Source of the DNA: an uncultured cyanobacterium
Lineage (GTDB): Bacteria > Cyanobacteriota > Cyanobacteriia > Cyanobacteriales > Nostocaceae
Assembly (NCBI GenBank): GCA_903903925.1
Contig: CAIVAU010000222.1
Span: 1 to 36,122, forward strand
Direction: 5' to 3'
DNA length: 36,122 nucleotides
This document shows positions 21,738-31,407 of the stretch, piece by piece (position 1 is the first letter of the stretch; every line of letters starts with the position of its first letter). The position numbers were made by a program, and so were the translations under genes. A model generated the notes under the pieces. The model saw only the letters and a list, made by a program, of their open reading frames with translations. It made no database searches and had not been told where the DNA came from.

Positions 21738-24700
21738 ATGAGTAATTTCTCCCTAAAACTGGGTAATCAAAACCTCTGTATCCACGAACTATTTCAGTCT
21801 CAGGTAGAGCGATTCTTCTCAGAAAGAGCTTTGCTAAACTCCGATGTTGTTGCAATAGTTTTTGAAGATCAGCAACTAACTTACCATGAACTGAACTGCC
21901 GTGCCAATCAACTGGCACATCATTTGCAGTCTCTGGGCGTAGCTCCAGAGGTACTGGTAGGAATTTACCTGGAGCGCTCTTTAGAAATGGTGGTAGGACT
22001 GCTGGGTATTCTCAAAGCTGGTGGTGCATACGTTCCACTAGATCCGATGTATCCGCAAGAACGTCTGGCGTTGATATTGGCAGATGCGAAAGTGCCAGTG
22101 TTGCTCACCCAGTCGAAGCTGGTGGAGAAGCTGACCCCACACTCTGCACATGTTATCTGCTTAGACTCAGACTGGTCAGAAATTGCTTCCCACAGCCAGA
22201 CAAACCCCAGAAGCGGGGTGACACCCGATAATTTAGCATACGCCATCTACACCTCCGGTTCCACAGGTAAGCCCAAGGGCGTTTTAGTGAACCACTTTAA
22301 TGTAGTGCGTCTGTTTGAAGCAACAAGCGAGTGGTTTCACTTTAACCAAGCAGATGTATGGACTCTATTCCACTCTTACGCCTTCGATTTTTCAGTATGG
22401 GAACTTTGGGGCGCTCTGTTTTACGGTGGACGACTTGTAGTAGTACCTTACTTTGTCAGTCGGGAACCCGAATCATTCTTAAAGTTATTGTCTCAAGAGA
22501 AAGTAACAGTTCTCAACCAGACACCTTCAGCTTTCCGCCAATTGATGAAAGCAGAAGAATCTAAAGGAACTTCTCCTGATTTGAAATTGCGCTTGGTTAT
22601 TTTCGGTGGAGAAGCCTTAGAAGTGCAAAGTTTGAAACCTTGGTTTGAACGACACGGGGAGAACTCACCCCAGTTAGTCAATATGTACGGAATTACAGAA
22701 ACCACGGTACACGTTACCTATCGCCCGGTGACCCAAGCCGATCTAAATGCCAATGTCAGCGTTATCGGTCGTCCTATTTCAGATTTACAAGTATATCTGC
22801 TTGATGAACACTTACAGCCGATACCAATAGGAGTTCTAGGCGAAATGTATATTGGGGGTGCGGGGTTAGTTAGGGGCTACCTCAACCGACCTGATCTAAC
22901 TGCCGAACGGTTTATATCTAACCCGTTTAGCGATGAACCTGATGTTCGCCTATACAAAACAGGAGACTTGGCTCGCTATCTGAGCGACGGTAATATCGAG
23001 TATATGGGTCGGATTGATCACCAAGTTAAAATTCGTGGCTTCCGAATTGAGCTAGGAGAAATTGAAGCAGTGTTGCGGCAGCATCCTGCCGTCGAAAATG
23101 CTGTAGTCATTGCACAGGAAGATATCCCAGACGACAAGCGGCTGGTTGCTTATGTTGTTGCGTCCAAATTGCAGCGATCGCTTTTTGGGAACTTGCGTAA
23201 CTTCCTAAAGCAAAAACTACCCGACTATATGATCCCCTCCAGCTTTGTGTTCCTGAATGCCTTACCATTAACACCCAATGGAAAAGTTGATCGCAAAGCG
23301 CTCCCAGTACCCGACAACATCAGACCCGAACTGGAAGAAGATTTTGTCGCACCTCGCACGCCCGTTGAAGAAGTGCTGGCAGAGATTTGGGCGGTTGTGT
23401 TGGGGTTGAAGCAAATCGGCATCTACGACAACTTCTTAGAATTAGGGGGACATTCCCTCTTAGCTACCCAAATTCTTTCCCGCGTGCGCGATACCTATCA
23501 AGTAGAGTTACCCGTGCGCGAACTATTTGACCGACCTACCATAGCTGGTTTAGCCAAAAGCATCGAAATAATGCTTTTAGAAAACCAAGACTTACAAGTT
23601 TCCCCGATTCAAGCGACTTCCCGCGATTTCACGAGGGCGAATAACTACGCTGCACATAACTTACCTCTCTCTTTTGCTCAAGAGCGGTTGTGGTTTCTCG
23701 ACCAATTGATGCCTGAAAATCCGTTTTACAACGTTATCGAAGCTGTTCGCCTGACTGGTTCGCTCAACATTGCTGCGCTAGAGCAGAGCCTGAAAGAAAT
23801 TATCCGGCGTCACGAAACCCTGCGAACGATCTTTGCAACCGTGGATGGGCAACCAGTTCAGGTAATTCATGATTCTCCTGATTTCAAGCTGTCAGTAGTC
23901 AATCTCCAAGAAATTCCCAAGATTGAGCGAGAAGCTCATGCCCAACAGTTAGCTACCCAGAAAGCTCAACAGGTTTTCGACTTAAGCCAAGGACCACTGA
24001 TACGAGTGACCTTACTGCAACTAGATGAGCAAGAGTTTATCCTGCTTCTCAACCTGCACCATATTCTTTGCGACGATTGGTCTTTTGGGGTGTTGTTTGC
24101 GGAACTGACAGTTCTTTACGAAGCTTTATCTACTGGCAATTCTTCTCTGCTTCCAGAATTGCCAATTCAGTATGCAGACTTTGCTGTTTGGCAGCGACAA
24201 TGGCTACAACATAAGGTGTTGGAGAAACAGCTAGCTTACTGGCAGCAGCAACTCGCGGATCTTCCCGTCCTACAGTTACCCACCGACCGACCACGCCCAC
24301 TAATGCCAACGTATCGGGGGGCACTTCAACCTCTGGTGTTACCTAAAGCCTTAACTGCAGCGCTCAAGGCTCTCTCGCAGCAGCAAGGCGTCACTTTGTT
24401 TATGACGCTGCTGGCAGCTTTTCAGACTTTGCTCTTCCGTTACACCAATTCAGAAGACATTCCGGTGGGATCTGCGATCGCCAATCGTCACCAGCCCAAT
24501 GTGGAAGGGCTGATTGGGTTTTTTGTCAACACTGTGGTGCTGCGTACTGATGTTTCTGGATCCCCCAGTTTCAAAAAGTTGCTGATACGGGTGCGGGAGG
24601 TGGCTTTAGCAGCTTATACCTACCAAGACCTGCCTTTTGAGAAATTGGTAGCACACTTGCAACCGGAGCGAGATCTCAGCCGCCAGCCGCTATTTCAGGT

Positions 24701-27700
24701 TGTATTTGCCCTCCAGAATATCTCTCCAAGCGCAGATTTGAAGCTTCCAAGCTTAAAGACAACCTCTATGACAATTGATCACAAAACGGCGAAGTTCGAT
24801 TTGTTTCTTCAACTGTCAGATACGTCCAACGGTCTGACTGGCTGGTTTGAATACAGCACAGATCTGTTTGATGCTGTTACCATCTCGCGCATGGCAGAGC
24901 ATTTTCAAACTTTACTTGAGGGTATTGTCGCCGATCCAGATCGGTGTTTGTTGGACTTACCCCTGCTGACTGAGCGCGAGCGATATCAGCTGTTGGTGGA
25001 GTGGAATGATACTGAGGTAGATTACCCCCTGGATGCGTGTATTCATCAGCTGTTTGAGGCTCAGGTGGCAGAAAATCCCGATGCTGTAGCAGTGGTCTTT
25101 GAAAAACAGCGTCTGACTTATGGAGAACTAAATTGCCGAGCAAACCAGCTGGCACACTATCTGAGGACTTTAGGCGTGGAACCGGAGGTGCTGGTTGGTA
25201 TCTGTGTTGAGCGATCTTTAGAGATGATTGTCGGGATTTTGGGCATCCTGAAAGCTGGTGGGGCATACTTACCACTAGATCCTGCTTACCCTCCAGAGCG
25301 CTTGGCTTTCATGTTAGAAGACGCTAATATCCAGGTTTTATTGACTCAGGAGCAATGGGTCGAGCGTTTACAATCTCATCAATCACAAATTATCTGTCTG
25401 GAAAAAAATTGGGAAACTATTGCCCAAGAAAATGAAAATAACCTGAATAGCAACCTGACACTCAAAAATCTTGCTTATGTGATCTACACCTCTGGCTCAA
25501 CTGGAAAGCCTAAAGGAGTTCAGATTGAACACAGGGGATTGTTAAATCTTGCTTTTTGGCATCAACGAACGTTTACAATTTCACCGCTTGATCGGGTGAC
25601 ACAAATTGCTGGAGTTGCATTTGATGCTTGTGTGTGGGAAATTTGGCCTTATCTTACCGCAGGAGCTAGCATTCACATTCCTAATGCTGAAACTCGACAC
25701 TTACCTGAGCAACTGCGGGACTGGTTAGTGTCAACAGCGATCAAAATTAGCTTTTTGCCGACACCAATAGCCGAACAAATTTTATTACTGGAGTGGACCA
25801 ATAACGCAGATTTACGAATATTACTTACAGGTGGAGACAAACTTCATCAGTATCCTTCGGCATCCCATCCTTTCCAAGTTGTTAATAATTATGGATTAAC
25901 TGAGAACACTGTTGTGACAACTTCAGGTTTGGTGTCTTGTGAGGAGCAAGCTAAGCTTTTACCTACAATTGGTCGTCCCATTGCCAACACTCAAGTTTAT
26001 ATACTGGATCGACATTTACAACCCTTGCCTATCGGTGTTTTTGGAGAAATATATATCGGTGGGGTTGGTTTAGCTAGAGACTACCTCAACCAACCCAATC
26101 TAACTGCTGAGCGGTTTATTCCCAACCCCTTTAGTGATGAACCAGGGACACGCTTGTACAAAACTGGGGATCTAGCTCGCTACCTACCAGACGGCAACAT
26201 TGAGTTTCTCGGTCGCATTGACCACCAAGTAAAACTTCGTGGCTTCCGCATTGAATTGAACGAAATTGAGGTGCTGCTTCGCCAACACCCAGCGGTGCAA
26301 ATGGCTACAGTCATAGACCGCGAAGACGTACCAGGTCAGAAGCGCTTGGTAGCTTATGTAGTTCAGAATCCACAATACGAAAGAACACCGGAAACGCTGG
26401 CAGATTGGGATGCTAGGTTAGCCCAGAACCTCATCTCAGAAATACGCCGCTTCCTACAGGAAAAGCTGCCTGACTACATGGTGCCCTCTGCATTCGTGCT
26501 GCTAGATGCACTACCACTGACCCCTAACGGCAAACTAGATCGCAGTGCGCTTCCAGCACCTGAAAGCACCAGAGCCGAACTGGAAGAGGGTTTTGTAGCG
26601 TATCGGACTCCTATAGAGAAACAAATAGTTAGCCTTTGGATCAAAGTTCTCGGTATTGAAAATATCGGAATTAACGAAAATTTCTTTGAGCTTGGTGGAA
26701 ATTCCCTCTTGGCAGCTCAATTAATTGCTTATGTTAGAGAAACTTTCTCAGTAGAACTACCCGTGAGATGCCTTTTTGAGCAGCCGACTGTGGAAGGACT
26801 GGCTCAGATTATTCAAACACTGCACCAAAAGGGGATTTCTGCTCTAACTACCGTGATTGATTTTCATGCGGAGGCAGTACTTGCACCGGAAATCTTTCCT
26901 CAAGGCACGCCTGTTGATCATATTAGCAAACCGCATCATATTTTTCTGACAGGAGCAACAGGTTTTGTGGGAGCATTTTTGCTCCATGAACTTCTTGAGC
27001 AAACTCAGGCGAAAATCTACTGTCTTGTCCGTTCTTCTAACGAAAGTGAAGGTGCAAAACGGCTGCAGAAAACCCTTGAAAAATATCTGCTATGGAATCC
27101 AGACCAAAGTTCAAGAATTATTCCCACCGTCGGAAATTTGGAGCAACCTCTTCTAGGACTTTCTGCCGAACAATTTGAAAGATTAGCTCTTCAGATTGAT
27201 ACCATTTATCACAATGGTGCTCAAGTTAACTTTGCTAAACCCTACTCTACCATTAAAGCTGCTAATGTTGGCGGTACTCAGGAAGTTCTTAGACTAGCGT
27301 GTACGGGCAAAGTCAAGCCAGTCCACTATATTTCAACCTGTGGTATTTATGGCTCAATCGGTTACTTTACCGGGATTAAAGTCATCAAGGAAGAAGATGA
27401 CATCGATATTGCTGAAGACTACCTCTGTATAGATATCGGTTATGTTCAGAGTAAATGGACATCTGAAAAAATTGTGCATATTGCTAAATCCAGGAAACTG
27501 CCAGTCAGTATCTACAGACTCGGATTAGTTATGGGGGATACTAGAACAGGCGTTGGCAATACGGCTGATTATGTGTCCCGAATGATTAAGGGCTGTATCC
27601 AGTTAGGCAGTTATCCGGATTTAGTAGATCAGAAACAGGAATTAGTTTCTGTAGATTATGTAACAAAGGCTATTGTACATCTATCCAACCAGAAAGAATC

Positions 27701-28076
27701 TCTGGGAAAAGCCTTTAATTTAGTGCCTCCAGCTAACCAAAATATCGACATACTCCAATTTTTTGACTTGATATCTTCCTTGGGGTATCAACTTAAAAAG
27801 CTCCCCTATACTCAATGGAAAAATAAATTAATTGAGCAAACCCAAAAATCCCAGGAAAATGCTCTTTATCCTCTTGTACCCATGATCGCTGAACAGGTCT
27901 ATCAAGATTCGTTGACCATAGTGCAGTTATATCAAAATACACCTGAATTTGACTGCAAAAATACGCTGGATGGACTGGCAGGTACTACAATTTTTTGTCC
28001 ACTAATGGATGCTAAATTGCTGAAAAATTACTTCTCATACTTTATTAGTAGCGGGTTCCTCGAACCTCCTAAATAA
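21738..28076 (+). CDS. Dimodular non-ribosomal peptide synthetase, A-T-C-A-T-reductase
   Basis: This 2112-residue NRPS is complete from ATG 21738. Order: A1 (about 10-510; YTSGSTGKPKG at 171), T1 (LGGHSLL, Ser573), C (about 635-1080; HHILCDDWS at 774), A2 (about 1095-1600), T2 (LGGNSLL, Ser1656), and a thioester-reductase domain (LTGATGFVG at about 1739, YxxxK Tyr1902/Lys1906). Aligned by hand to the GrsA pocket, A1 has Asp217, Phe218, Trp221 and gives DFWNIGMVHK, the threonine code; A2 gives DAWFLGNVVK, a leucine code. No epimerase, methyltransferase or thioesterase is present. The chain should be released with NAD(P)H as Thr-Leu aldehyde or alcohol, and an aldehyde with a free amine could cyclise to a pyrazinone as for AusA. 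No phosphopantetheinyl transferase, MbtH or transporter gene lies nearby. A1 has no preceding C domain, so it starts the chain. Confidence 0.95.
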   Translation: MSNFSLKLGNQNLCIHELFQSQVERFFSERALLNSDVVAIVFEDQQLTYHELNCRANQLAHHLQSLGVAPEVLVGIYLERSLEMVVGLLGILKAGGAYVPLDPMYPQERLALILADAKVPVLLTQSKLVEKLTPHSAHVICLDSDWSEIASHSQTNPRSGVTPDNLAYAIYTSGSTGKPKGVLVNHFNVVRLFEATSEWFHFNQADVWTLFHSYAFDFSVWELWGALFYGGRLVVVPYFVSREPESFLKLLSQEKVTVLNQTPSAFRQLMKAEESKGTSPDLKLRLVIFGGEALEVQSLKPWFERHGENSPQLVNMYGITETTVHVTYRPVTQADLNANVSVIGRPISDLQVYLLDEHLQPIPIGVLGEMYIGGAGLVRGYLNRPDLTAERFISNPFSDEPDVRLYKTGDLARYLSDGNIEYMGRIDHQVKIRGFRIELGEIEAVLRQHPAVENAVVIAQEDIPDDKRLVAYVVASKLQRSLFGNLRNFLKQKLPDYMIPSSFVFLNALPLTPNGKVDRKALPVPDNIRPELEEDFVAPRTPVEEVLAEIWAVVLGLKQIGIYDNFLELGGHSLLATQILSRVRDTYQVELPVRELFDRPTIAGLAKSIEIMLLENQDLQVSPIQATSRDFTRANNYAAHNLPLSFAQERLWFLDQLMPENPFYNVIEAVRLTGSLNIAALEQSLKEIIRRHETLRTIFATVDGQPVQVIHDSPDFKLSVVNLQEIPKIEREAHAQQLATQKAQQVFDLSQGPLIRVTLLQLDEQEFILLLNLHHILCDDWSFGVLFAELTVLYEALSTGNSSLLPELPIQYADFAVWQRQWLQHKVLEKQLAYWQQQLADLPVLQLPTDRPRPLMPTYRGALQPLVLPKALTAALKALSQQQGVTLFMTLLAAFQTLLFRYTNSEDIPVGSAIANRHQPNVEGLIGFFVNTVVLRTDVSGSPSFKKLLIRVREVALAAYTYQDLPFEKLVAHLQPERDLSRQPLFQVVFALQNISPSADLKLPSLKTTSMTIDHKTAKFDLFLQLSDTSNGLTGWFEYSTDLFDAVTISRMAEHFQTLLEGIVADPDRCLLDLPLLTERERYQLLVEWNDTEVDYPLDACIHQLFEAQVAENPDAVAVVFEKQRLTYGELNCRANQLAHYLRTLGVEPEVLVGICVERSLEMIVGILGILKAGGAYLPLDPAYPPERLAFMLEDANIQVLLTQEQWVERLQSHQSQIICLEKNWETIAQENENNLNSNLTLKNLAYVIYTSGSTGKPKGVQIEHRGLLNLAFWHQRTFTISPLDRVTQIAGVAFDACVWEIWPYLTAGASIHIPNAETRHLPEQLRDWLVSTAIKISFLPTPIAEQILLLEWTNNADLRILLTGGDKLHQYPSASHPFQVVNNYGLTENTVVTTSGLVSCEEQAKLLPTIGRPIANTQVYILDRHLQPLPIGVFGEIYIGGVGLARDYLNQPNLTAERFIPNPFSDEPGTRLYKTGDLARYLPDGNIEFLGRIDHQVKLRGFRIELNEIEVLLRQHPAVQMATVIDREDVPGQKRLVAYVVQNPQYERTPETLADWDARLAQNLISEIRRFLQEKLPDYMVPSAFVLLDALPLTPNGKLDRSALPAPESTRAELEEGFVAYRTPIEKQIVSLWIKVLGIENIGINENFFELGGNSLLAAQLIAYVRETFSVELPVRCLFEQPTVEGLAQIIQTLHQKGISALTTVIDFHAEAVLAPEIFPQGTPVDHISKPHHIFLTGATGFVGAFLLHELLEQTQAKIYCLVRSSNESEGAKRLQKTLEKYLLWNPDQSSRIIPTVGNLEQPLLGLSAEQFERLALQIDTIYHNGAQVNFAKPYSTIKAANVGGTQEVLRLACTGKVKPVHYISTCGIYGSIGYFTGIKVIKEEDDIDIAEDYLCIDIGYVQSKWTSEKIVHIAKSRKLPVSIYRLGLVMGDTRTGVGNTADYVSRMIKGCIQLGSYPDLVDQKQELVSVDYVTKAIVHLSNQKESLGKAFNLVPPANQNIDILQFFDLISSLGYQLKKLPYTQWKNKLIEQTQKSQENALYPLVPMIAEQVYQDSLTIVQLYQNTPEFDCKNTLDGLAGTTIFCPLMDAKLLKNYFSYFISSGFLEPPK

Positions 28077-28083
28077 ATTTTTG

Positions 28084-28260
28084 CTATTTAGTGAGATGAT
28101 GGTGCTTAGCTCCGATCATGTCGTATGAACGATCGCCGACCATAACCACAGCAGATGGCGAAAGATCCTCTGTCACTAAGATGTAGTGAATCAAGTCGCC
28201 TTTCGTACTTCGGGTTCCGTCTAGTTCACTACCGTAAACACCATCAAAAGGATATTTTAA
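28084..28260 (-). pseudogene. HAD-family phosphatase C-terminal fragment
   Basis: The minus strand reads LKYPFDGVYGSELDGTRSTK, GDLIHYILVTEDLSPSAVVM, VGDRSYDMIGAKHHHLTK to TAG 28084-28086. 'FDGVYGSELDGTRSDKGELI' and 'MVGDRxxDIxGAK' are the late motifs (including the catalytic motif IV Asp) of phosphoglycolate-phosphatase-like HAD hydrolases. The N-terminal half with the DxDGT nucleophile motif is absent, and the reading begins at the end of pcyA. A relic. Confidence 0.75.
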
Positions 28261-29030
28261 CCTAAGCTTAATTTTTTTGAATCTGGCAGATACGTTTGTT
28301 TGAAGTCAAATAACACCGTTGTCATATAATTTTCTGCCCAAGCTGAACCAAAGGCTTTTTCTAGTACACGACGGGTTTTATCATTTTGCTGCTGCTTGGT
28401 ACAGTAGTTGCGTTGTCCAGCTAGAATTTCCCTTGCTTGTTCATTGGAAACAGGCTGAGATGCGATCGCGTTTTGGCAATGAATTTCTAAAAATTCCTGC
28501 ACGCGACTGAAAAACATTGCTTCTTCTTCTGGAGAGGTGGGGCGAACAAAGAGGCAAAATTCTGAAAAGATATCGCCCCATTCAGGTAATTCCCGTGGTT
28601 GGGAAAAGTTGAGTTGACTCAGGGTGGACAGTGCATTATTATAAGACTCTGGTAAGAGTCGCCCAGGTCTGACAGGAGAAAGGTCTGCGATCGCCGCACT
28701 AATTTGACCCTTTGCTCCCACTAAATCACAACCAAACAGAGGCAAGTCATATTCTGGATGAGGAAACATGACACAGTGCAAAATATCGAGCATATTTCCC
28801 ACTCTTGCCAGTTCCAAGTGCATTTTACGAAACTGAGGTGTTTGATAGCAGCGGTTCTCTATGATCAGTTTCTCACCTTCTAGTCTACCTTCCACATACC
28901 CCAACTCAGCAGGCAAATAGTAGGGTGATAAGTCTAAGTGCTTATGCCAAACAGCTTCAATACAATCAGCGAGTTGACGAATTAGGGGATGTTGTTGATC
29001 GCGCAGCGATGAGGTATCAGTCGTTGACAT
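28257..29030 (-). CDS. pcyA: Phycocyanobilin:ferredoxin oxidoreductase
   Basis: PcyA reduces biliverdin IX-alpha to phycocyanobilin with four electrons from ferredoxin, making the chromophore of phycobiliproteins and many phytochromes. The 257-residue length is normal. Family blocks are plain: LGYVEGRLEGEKL, ENRCYQTPQFRKMHLELARV, LDILHCVMFPHPEYDLPLFG and NDKTRRVLEKAFGSAWAE. The residues equal to Glu76, His88 and Asp105 of the Synechocystis enzyme are Glu73, His85 and Asp102, all present. It stands alone, opposite to the NRPS, with its own promoter presumably in 29031-29165. A small GGAGTCAGA repeat lies upstream at 29123-29155. Confidence 0.97.
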   Translation of the reverse strand: MSTTDTSSLRDQQHPLIRQLADCIEAVWHKHLDLSPYYLPAELGYVEGRLEGEKLIIENRCYQTPQFRKMHLELARVGNMLDILHCVMFPHPEYDLPLFGCDLVGAKGQISAAIADLSPVRPGRLLPESYNNALSTLSQLNFSQPRELPEWGDIFSEFCLFVRPTSPEEEAMFFSRVQEFLEIHCQNAIASQPVSNEQAREILAGQRNYCTKQQQNDKTRRVLEKAFGSAWAENYMTTVLFDFKQTYLPDSKKLSLG

Positions 29031-29165
29031 ATTTTTCAGCAGGGGGAAATGTTATCCAGATGCCAGTCTACAACTAGTTATGCCTCACCGAATCTATTTT
29101 GCAATACAACAAAACACTTTTAAGGAGTCAGAAGTCAGAATACAGGAGTCAGAATACTTGCACCC

Positions 29166-30377
29166 CTACAAATTAATTTTGGATTTTCGATAATTTATTT
29201 TCTGGTGTTCCCTATTGTCTTTCTTTCCGTTATCAAGTTGTTGAGAATATGCGGATGGGACAGTTAATGTGATCGGATCAAAACGAGGGGTTGTGGTGGC
29301 AGGCACTGCATTAGGTCTGGCAATCAAATAGCCTTGGGCAAACGTTGCGCCTCGTTCTCGCAGCCAGTTTAGTTCTTCGATGCACTCAATTCCTTCAGCA
29401 ACGGTCTGGATGTTTAACTTTTGAGCGATTTCTAGAAGTTTCTCAGTAATCGAGGCTTTATACAAATCTTGATGCACATCTCGAATTAATTCCATGTCCA
29501 ACTTGATAAAGTCTGGACGTATCTGATGCAGCAAGTTTAGGTTGGAATAACCAGAACCAAGATCATCAAGGGCGACTAAAAACCCACTATCCCGGTAGTA
29601 TTGCAGCACTGCTTTGAGGTGGGCTAAATCTTGAGGATGGTCTGACTCCACAACTTCAAAGATGACGAGATCAGGGGAAATGCCTGCGTGATTAATTGCC
29701 TCTATCGTACTGCGTAGGCAAGAAGCAGGGTCATAAAGCGCTGTGGGTGCAAAATTGATGAAGATGTGCCCGCTCACTTGATGGCGGCTGAATTGATTGA
29801 TTGCGCTCAGACGAGCAACTCGGTCGAATTGTGGCAGGAGTCCCGCTTCTGTTGCTAACTCCAGAATCGGTCCTGGCAGTACTAAATTGCCTTGTTCATC
29901 CAGCCCCCGCAAGAGCGATTCATATCCATAAATCTGGGATGTATCCTCAATTGAGACGATCGGTTGGAAGTAACTAGTGAATCGTTCTGTTGCCAACATT
30001 GTAACTAGCCAGTCCGACTGGCTGAACTTAATGAAGCGCTGCAATGAGGCCATGTCACTAAAATCTTGGAGTTGAGGCGCAATAGCGCCTCGAATGAAAA
30101 GGACTTTCGTTTCTGTTAATTCTCTCGGTGCCAGTAGTTGAGAGATGTTATGGGCAATTTTTTGGATCTGTCCAGGTCTACACTCTAAACTCAGACCTGG
30201 TCGTTCGTGCATCAGTTCATACTCTAGGGCGAACTGCTGCAAATAGGAGGTAACTTTTTTCAGCGTATCTGGAACGGGGAACCACAGAAAGAGTCTGCCT
30301 GCTTCCCTAGTCTGACAGCGTACAACATTGCGACACGCACAAGCTTTGGTGATCGGTGGCTTGTATTTGGCTATCAT
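29166..30377 (-). CDS. EAL-domain cyclic-di-GMP phosphodiesterase
   Basis: This is a 403-residue cytoplasmic protein. The EAL domain covers about residues 135-375 with the catalytic set visible: YESLLRG (ESL in place of EAL), FINFAPTALY, FEVVESD, ALDDLGSGYSNL, DFIKLDMELI, TVAEGIE and QGYLIARP. The Asp-Asp pair and the Glu of TVAEGIE are kept, so an active phosphodiesterase hydrolysing c-di-GMP to pGpG is likely. The first about 130 residues contain a Cys-rich start (CACRNVVRC) and a region found in similar cyanobacterial EAL proteins, probably sensory. There is no GGDEF or membrane segment. Confidence 0.9.
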   Translation of the reverse strand: MIAKYKPPITKACACRNVVRCQTREAGRLFLWFPVPDTLKKVTSYLQQFALEYELMHERPGLSLECRPGQIQKIAHNISQLLAPRELTETKVLFIRGAIAPQLQDFSDMASLQRFIKFSQSDWLVTMLATERFTSYFQPIVSIEDTSQIYGYESLLRGLDEQGNLVLPGPILELATEAGLLPQFDRVARLSAINQFSRHQVSGHIFINFAPTALYDPASCLRSTIEAINHAGISPDLVIFEVVESDHPQDLAHLKAVLQYYRDSGFLVALDDLGSGYSNLNLLHQIRPDFIKLDMELIRDVHQDLYKASITEKLLEIAQKLNIQTVAEGIECIEELNWLRERGATFAQGYLIARPNAVPATTTPRFDPITLTVPSAYSQQLDNGKKDNREHQKINYRKSKINL

Positions 30378-30732
30378 ACATTACAACTACAACTAGTTTT
30401 TGAAAGACAACCTTAGCTCAGGCTTTTGCTCAGAACTTAAGAACGTACTACTTCCAATCCAATCTATTCTTTTCCTTTGAGGGAAACTTTTTATTCCCTC
30501 ACTAACTTAGAGCGAGGCAGACAAGGTATGCCTTAGTACTTGTACGGCTTTTTTTATTTAGATATGACTAAGCAGTTTAGCAACCGAAAAATACGTTTCT
30601 TGTCATAAGTACTTGTACGGCTTTTTTTATTTAGATATGACTAAGCAGTTTAGCAACCGAAAAATACGTTTCTTGTCATAGCTTGCGGTATTTTTACTAC
30701 TTTTAAATAATTGACATCCTCTGATCTCCCCA
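30378..30732. other. Intergenic region with hairpin and tandem duplication
   Basis: No gene is seen. A hairpin GAGGGAA (30479-30485)/TTCCCTC (30494-30500) and the two 73-base tandem copies described separately occupy most of it. The flanking genes are both on the minus strand, so the region separates the ABC ATPase (upstream) from the EAL gene promoter. Confidence 0.5.
30535..30680. repeat. Perfect tandem duplication, 2 x 73 bases
   Basis: Bases 30535-30607 and 30608-30680 are identical by eye. Each unit starts AGTACTTGTACGGC, contains a run of seven T's and ends TTTCTTGTCATA. The GTAC-TT-GTAC palindrome followed by GGC and the T-run could be a weak terminator-like or protein-binding site, now present twice. 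Perfect identity implies a very recent duplication. Confidence 0.9.
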
Positions 30733-31407
30733 TTACGCTGCTGTTTGGGGTTGTTTGAGTTTGGTATCCAGCGTCGTTGGATCAACTGATTTCAGTTCAC
30801 CGTGGTTAAGAGTCCAACAACAATCTGCGATCGCCAATAAATCCCCAGCGTCGTGTGTCACCACCAGCAGTGTCCAATCTTGCTTCAGTTTCGCCAATAA
30901 ACTGACCAGTTGACGACGGATTGACCAATCCAAACCTGCTGTGGGTTCATCCAACAATAATAAATGTGGCTGGCGAATCAACTGCACTGCCAAAGCCAAA
31001 CGCCTCTGTTGACCACCACTCAAAGTGTGGGGTGGTGATGAGAGCGATAAATGGTCTAATCCTACTTCACCCAATGCATGTTTAACTTGTTCTATCCCGA
31101 TCTCTGGATGACCTAAGCGCAACTCTTCTAAAATAGTCCCGCCACAAAAATGCCGTTCAGGAAACTGAAACACTATTCCAGCCAATTGTTGGAGCTGTTC
31201 AGCTAGGAGTTCTTGTTCACGCCAAAAAACTGAGCCGGATGTAGGTTCGGCTAATCCAGACAAAATTTCGAGTAACGTACTTTTGCCAGAACCACTAGAT
31301 CCAATAATTAGACCTAGTTTTTGGGGTGCTAAGTCCAGATTAATTGATTTGAGAATCGCTGTTGTGGAAGCCGTAGGGTGATAAACGAGATTTCTGAGAT
31401 AGAGCAT
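30733..31407 (-). CDS. ABC transporter ATP-binding protein
   Basis: This 224-residue ATPase has Walker A GSSGSGKS, Q-loop IVFQFPERHF, signature LSGGQQRRLALAVQL, Walker B HLLLLDEPTAGLD and the switch His in LLVVTHD. The 'FQFPE..FC..T..EE' sequence after the Q-loop is typical of the CbiO/EcfA class that energises ECF-type vitamin and metal-ion transporters. No EcfT or substrate-specific membrane gene is next to it, so the partner must lie elsewhere. Single gene, own promoter region in 31408-31470. Confidence 0.9.
   Translation of the reverse strand: MLYLRNLVYHPTASTTAILKSINLDLAPQKLGLIIGSSGSGKSTLLEILSGLAEPTSGSVFWREQELLAEQLQQLAGIVFQFPERHFCGGTILEELRLGHPEIGIEQVKHALGEVGLDHLSLSSPPHTLSGGQQRRLALAVQLIRQPHLLLLDEPTAGLDWSIRRQLVSLLAKLKQDWTLLVVTHDAGDLLAIADCCWTLNHGELKSVDPTTLDTKLKQPQTAA

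Noticed and set aside
21480..28260. MbtH, phosphopantetheinyl transferase or export genes for the NRPS
   Set aside because: None could be found in the flanks on either strand; the downstream minus-strand reading is a HAD-phosphatase fragment.
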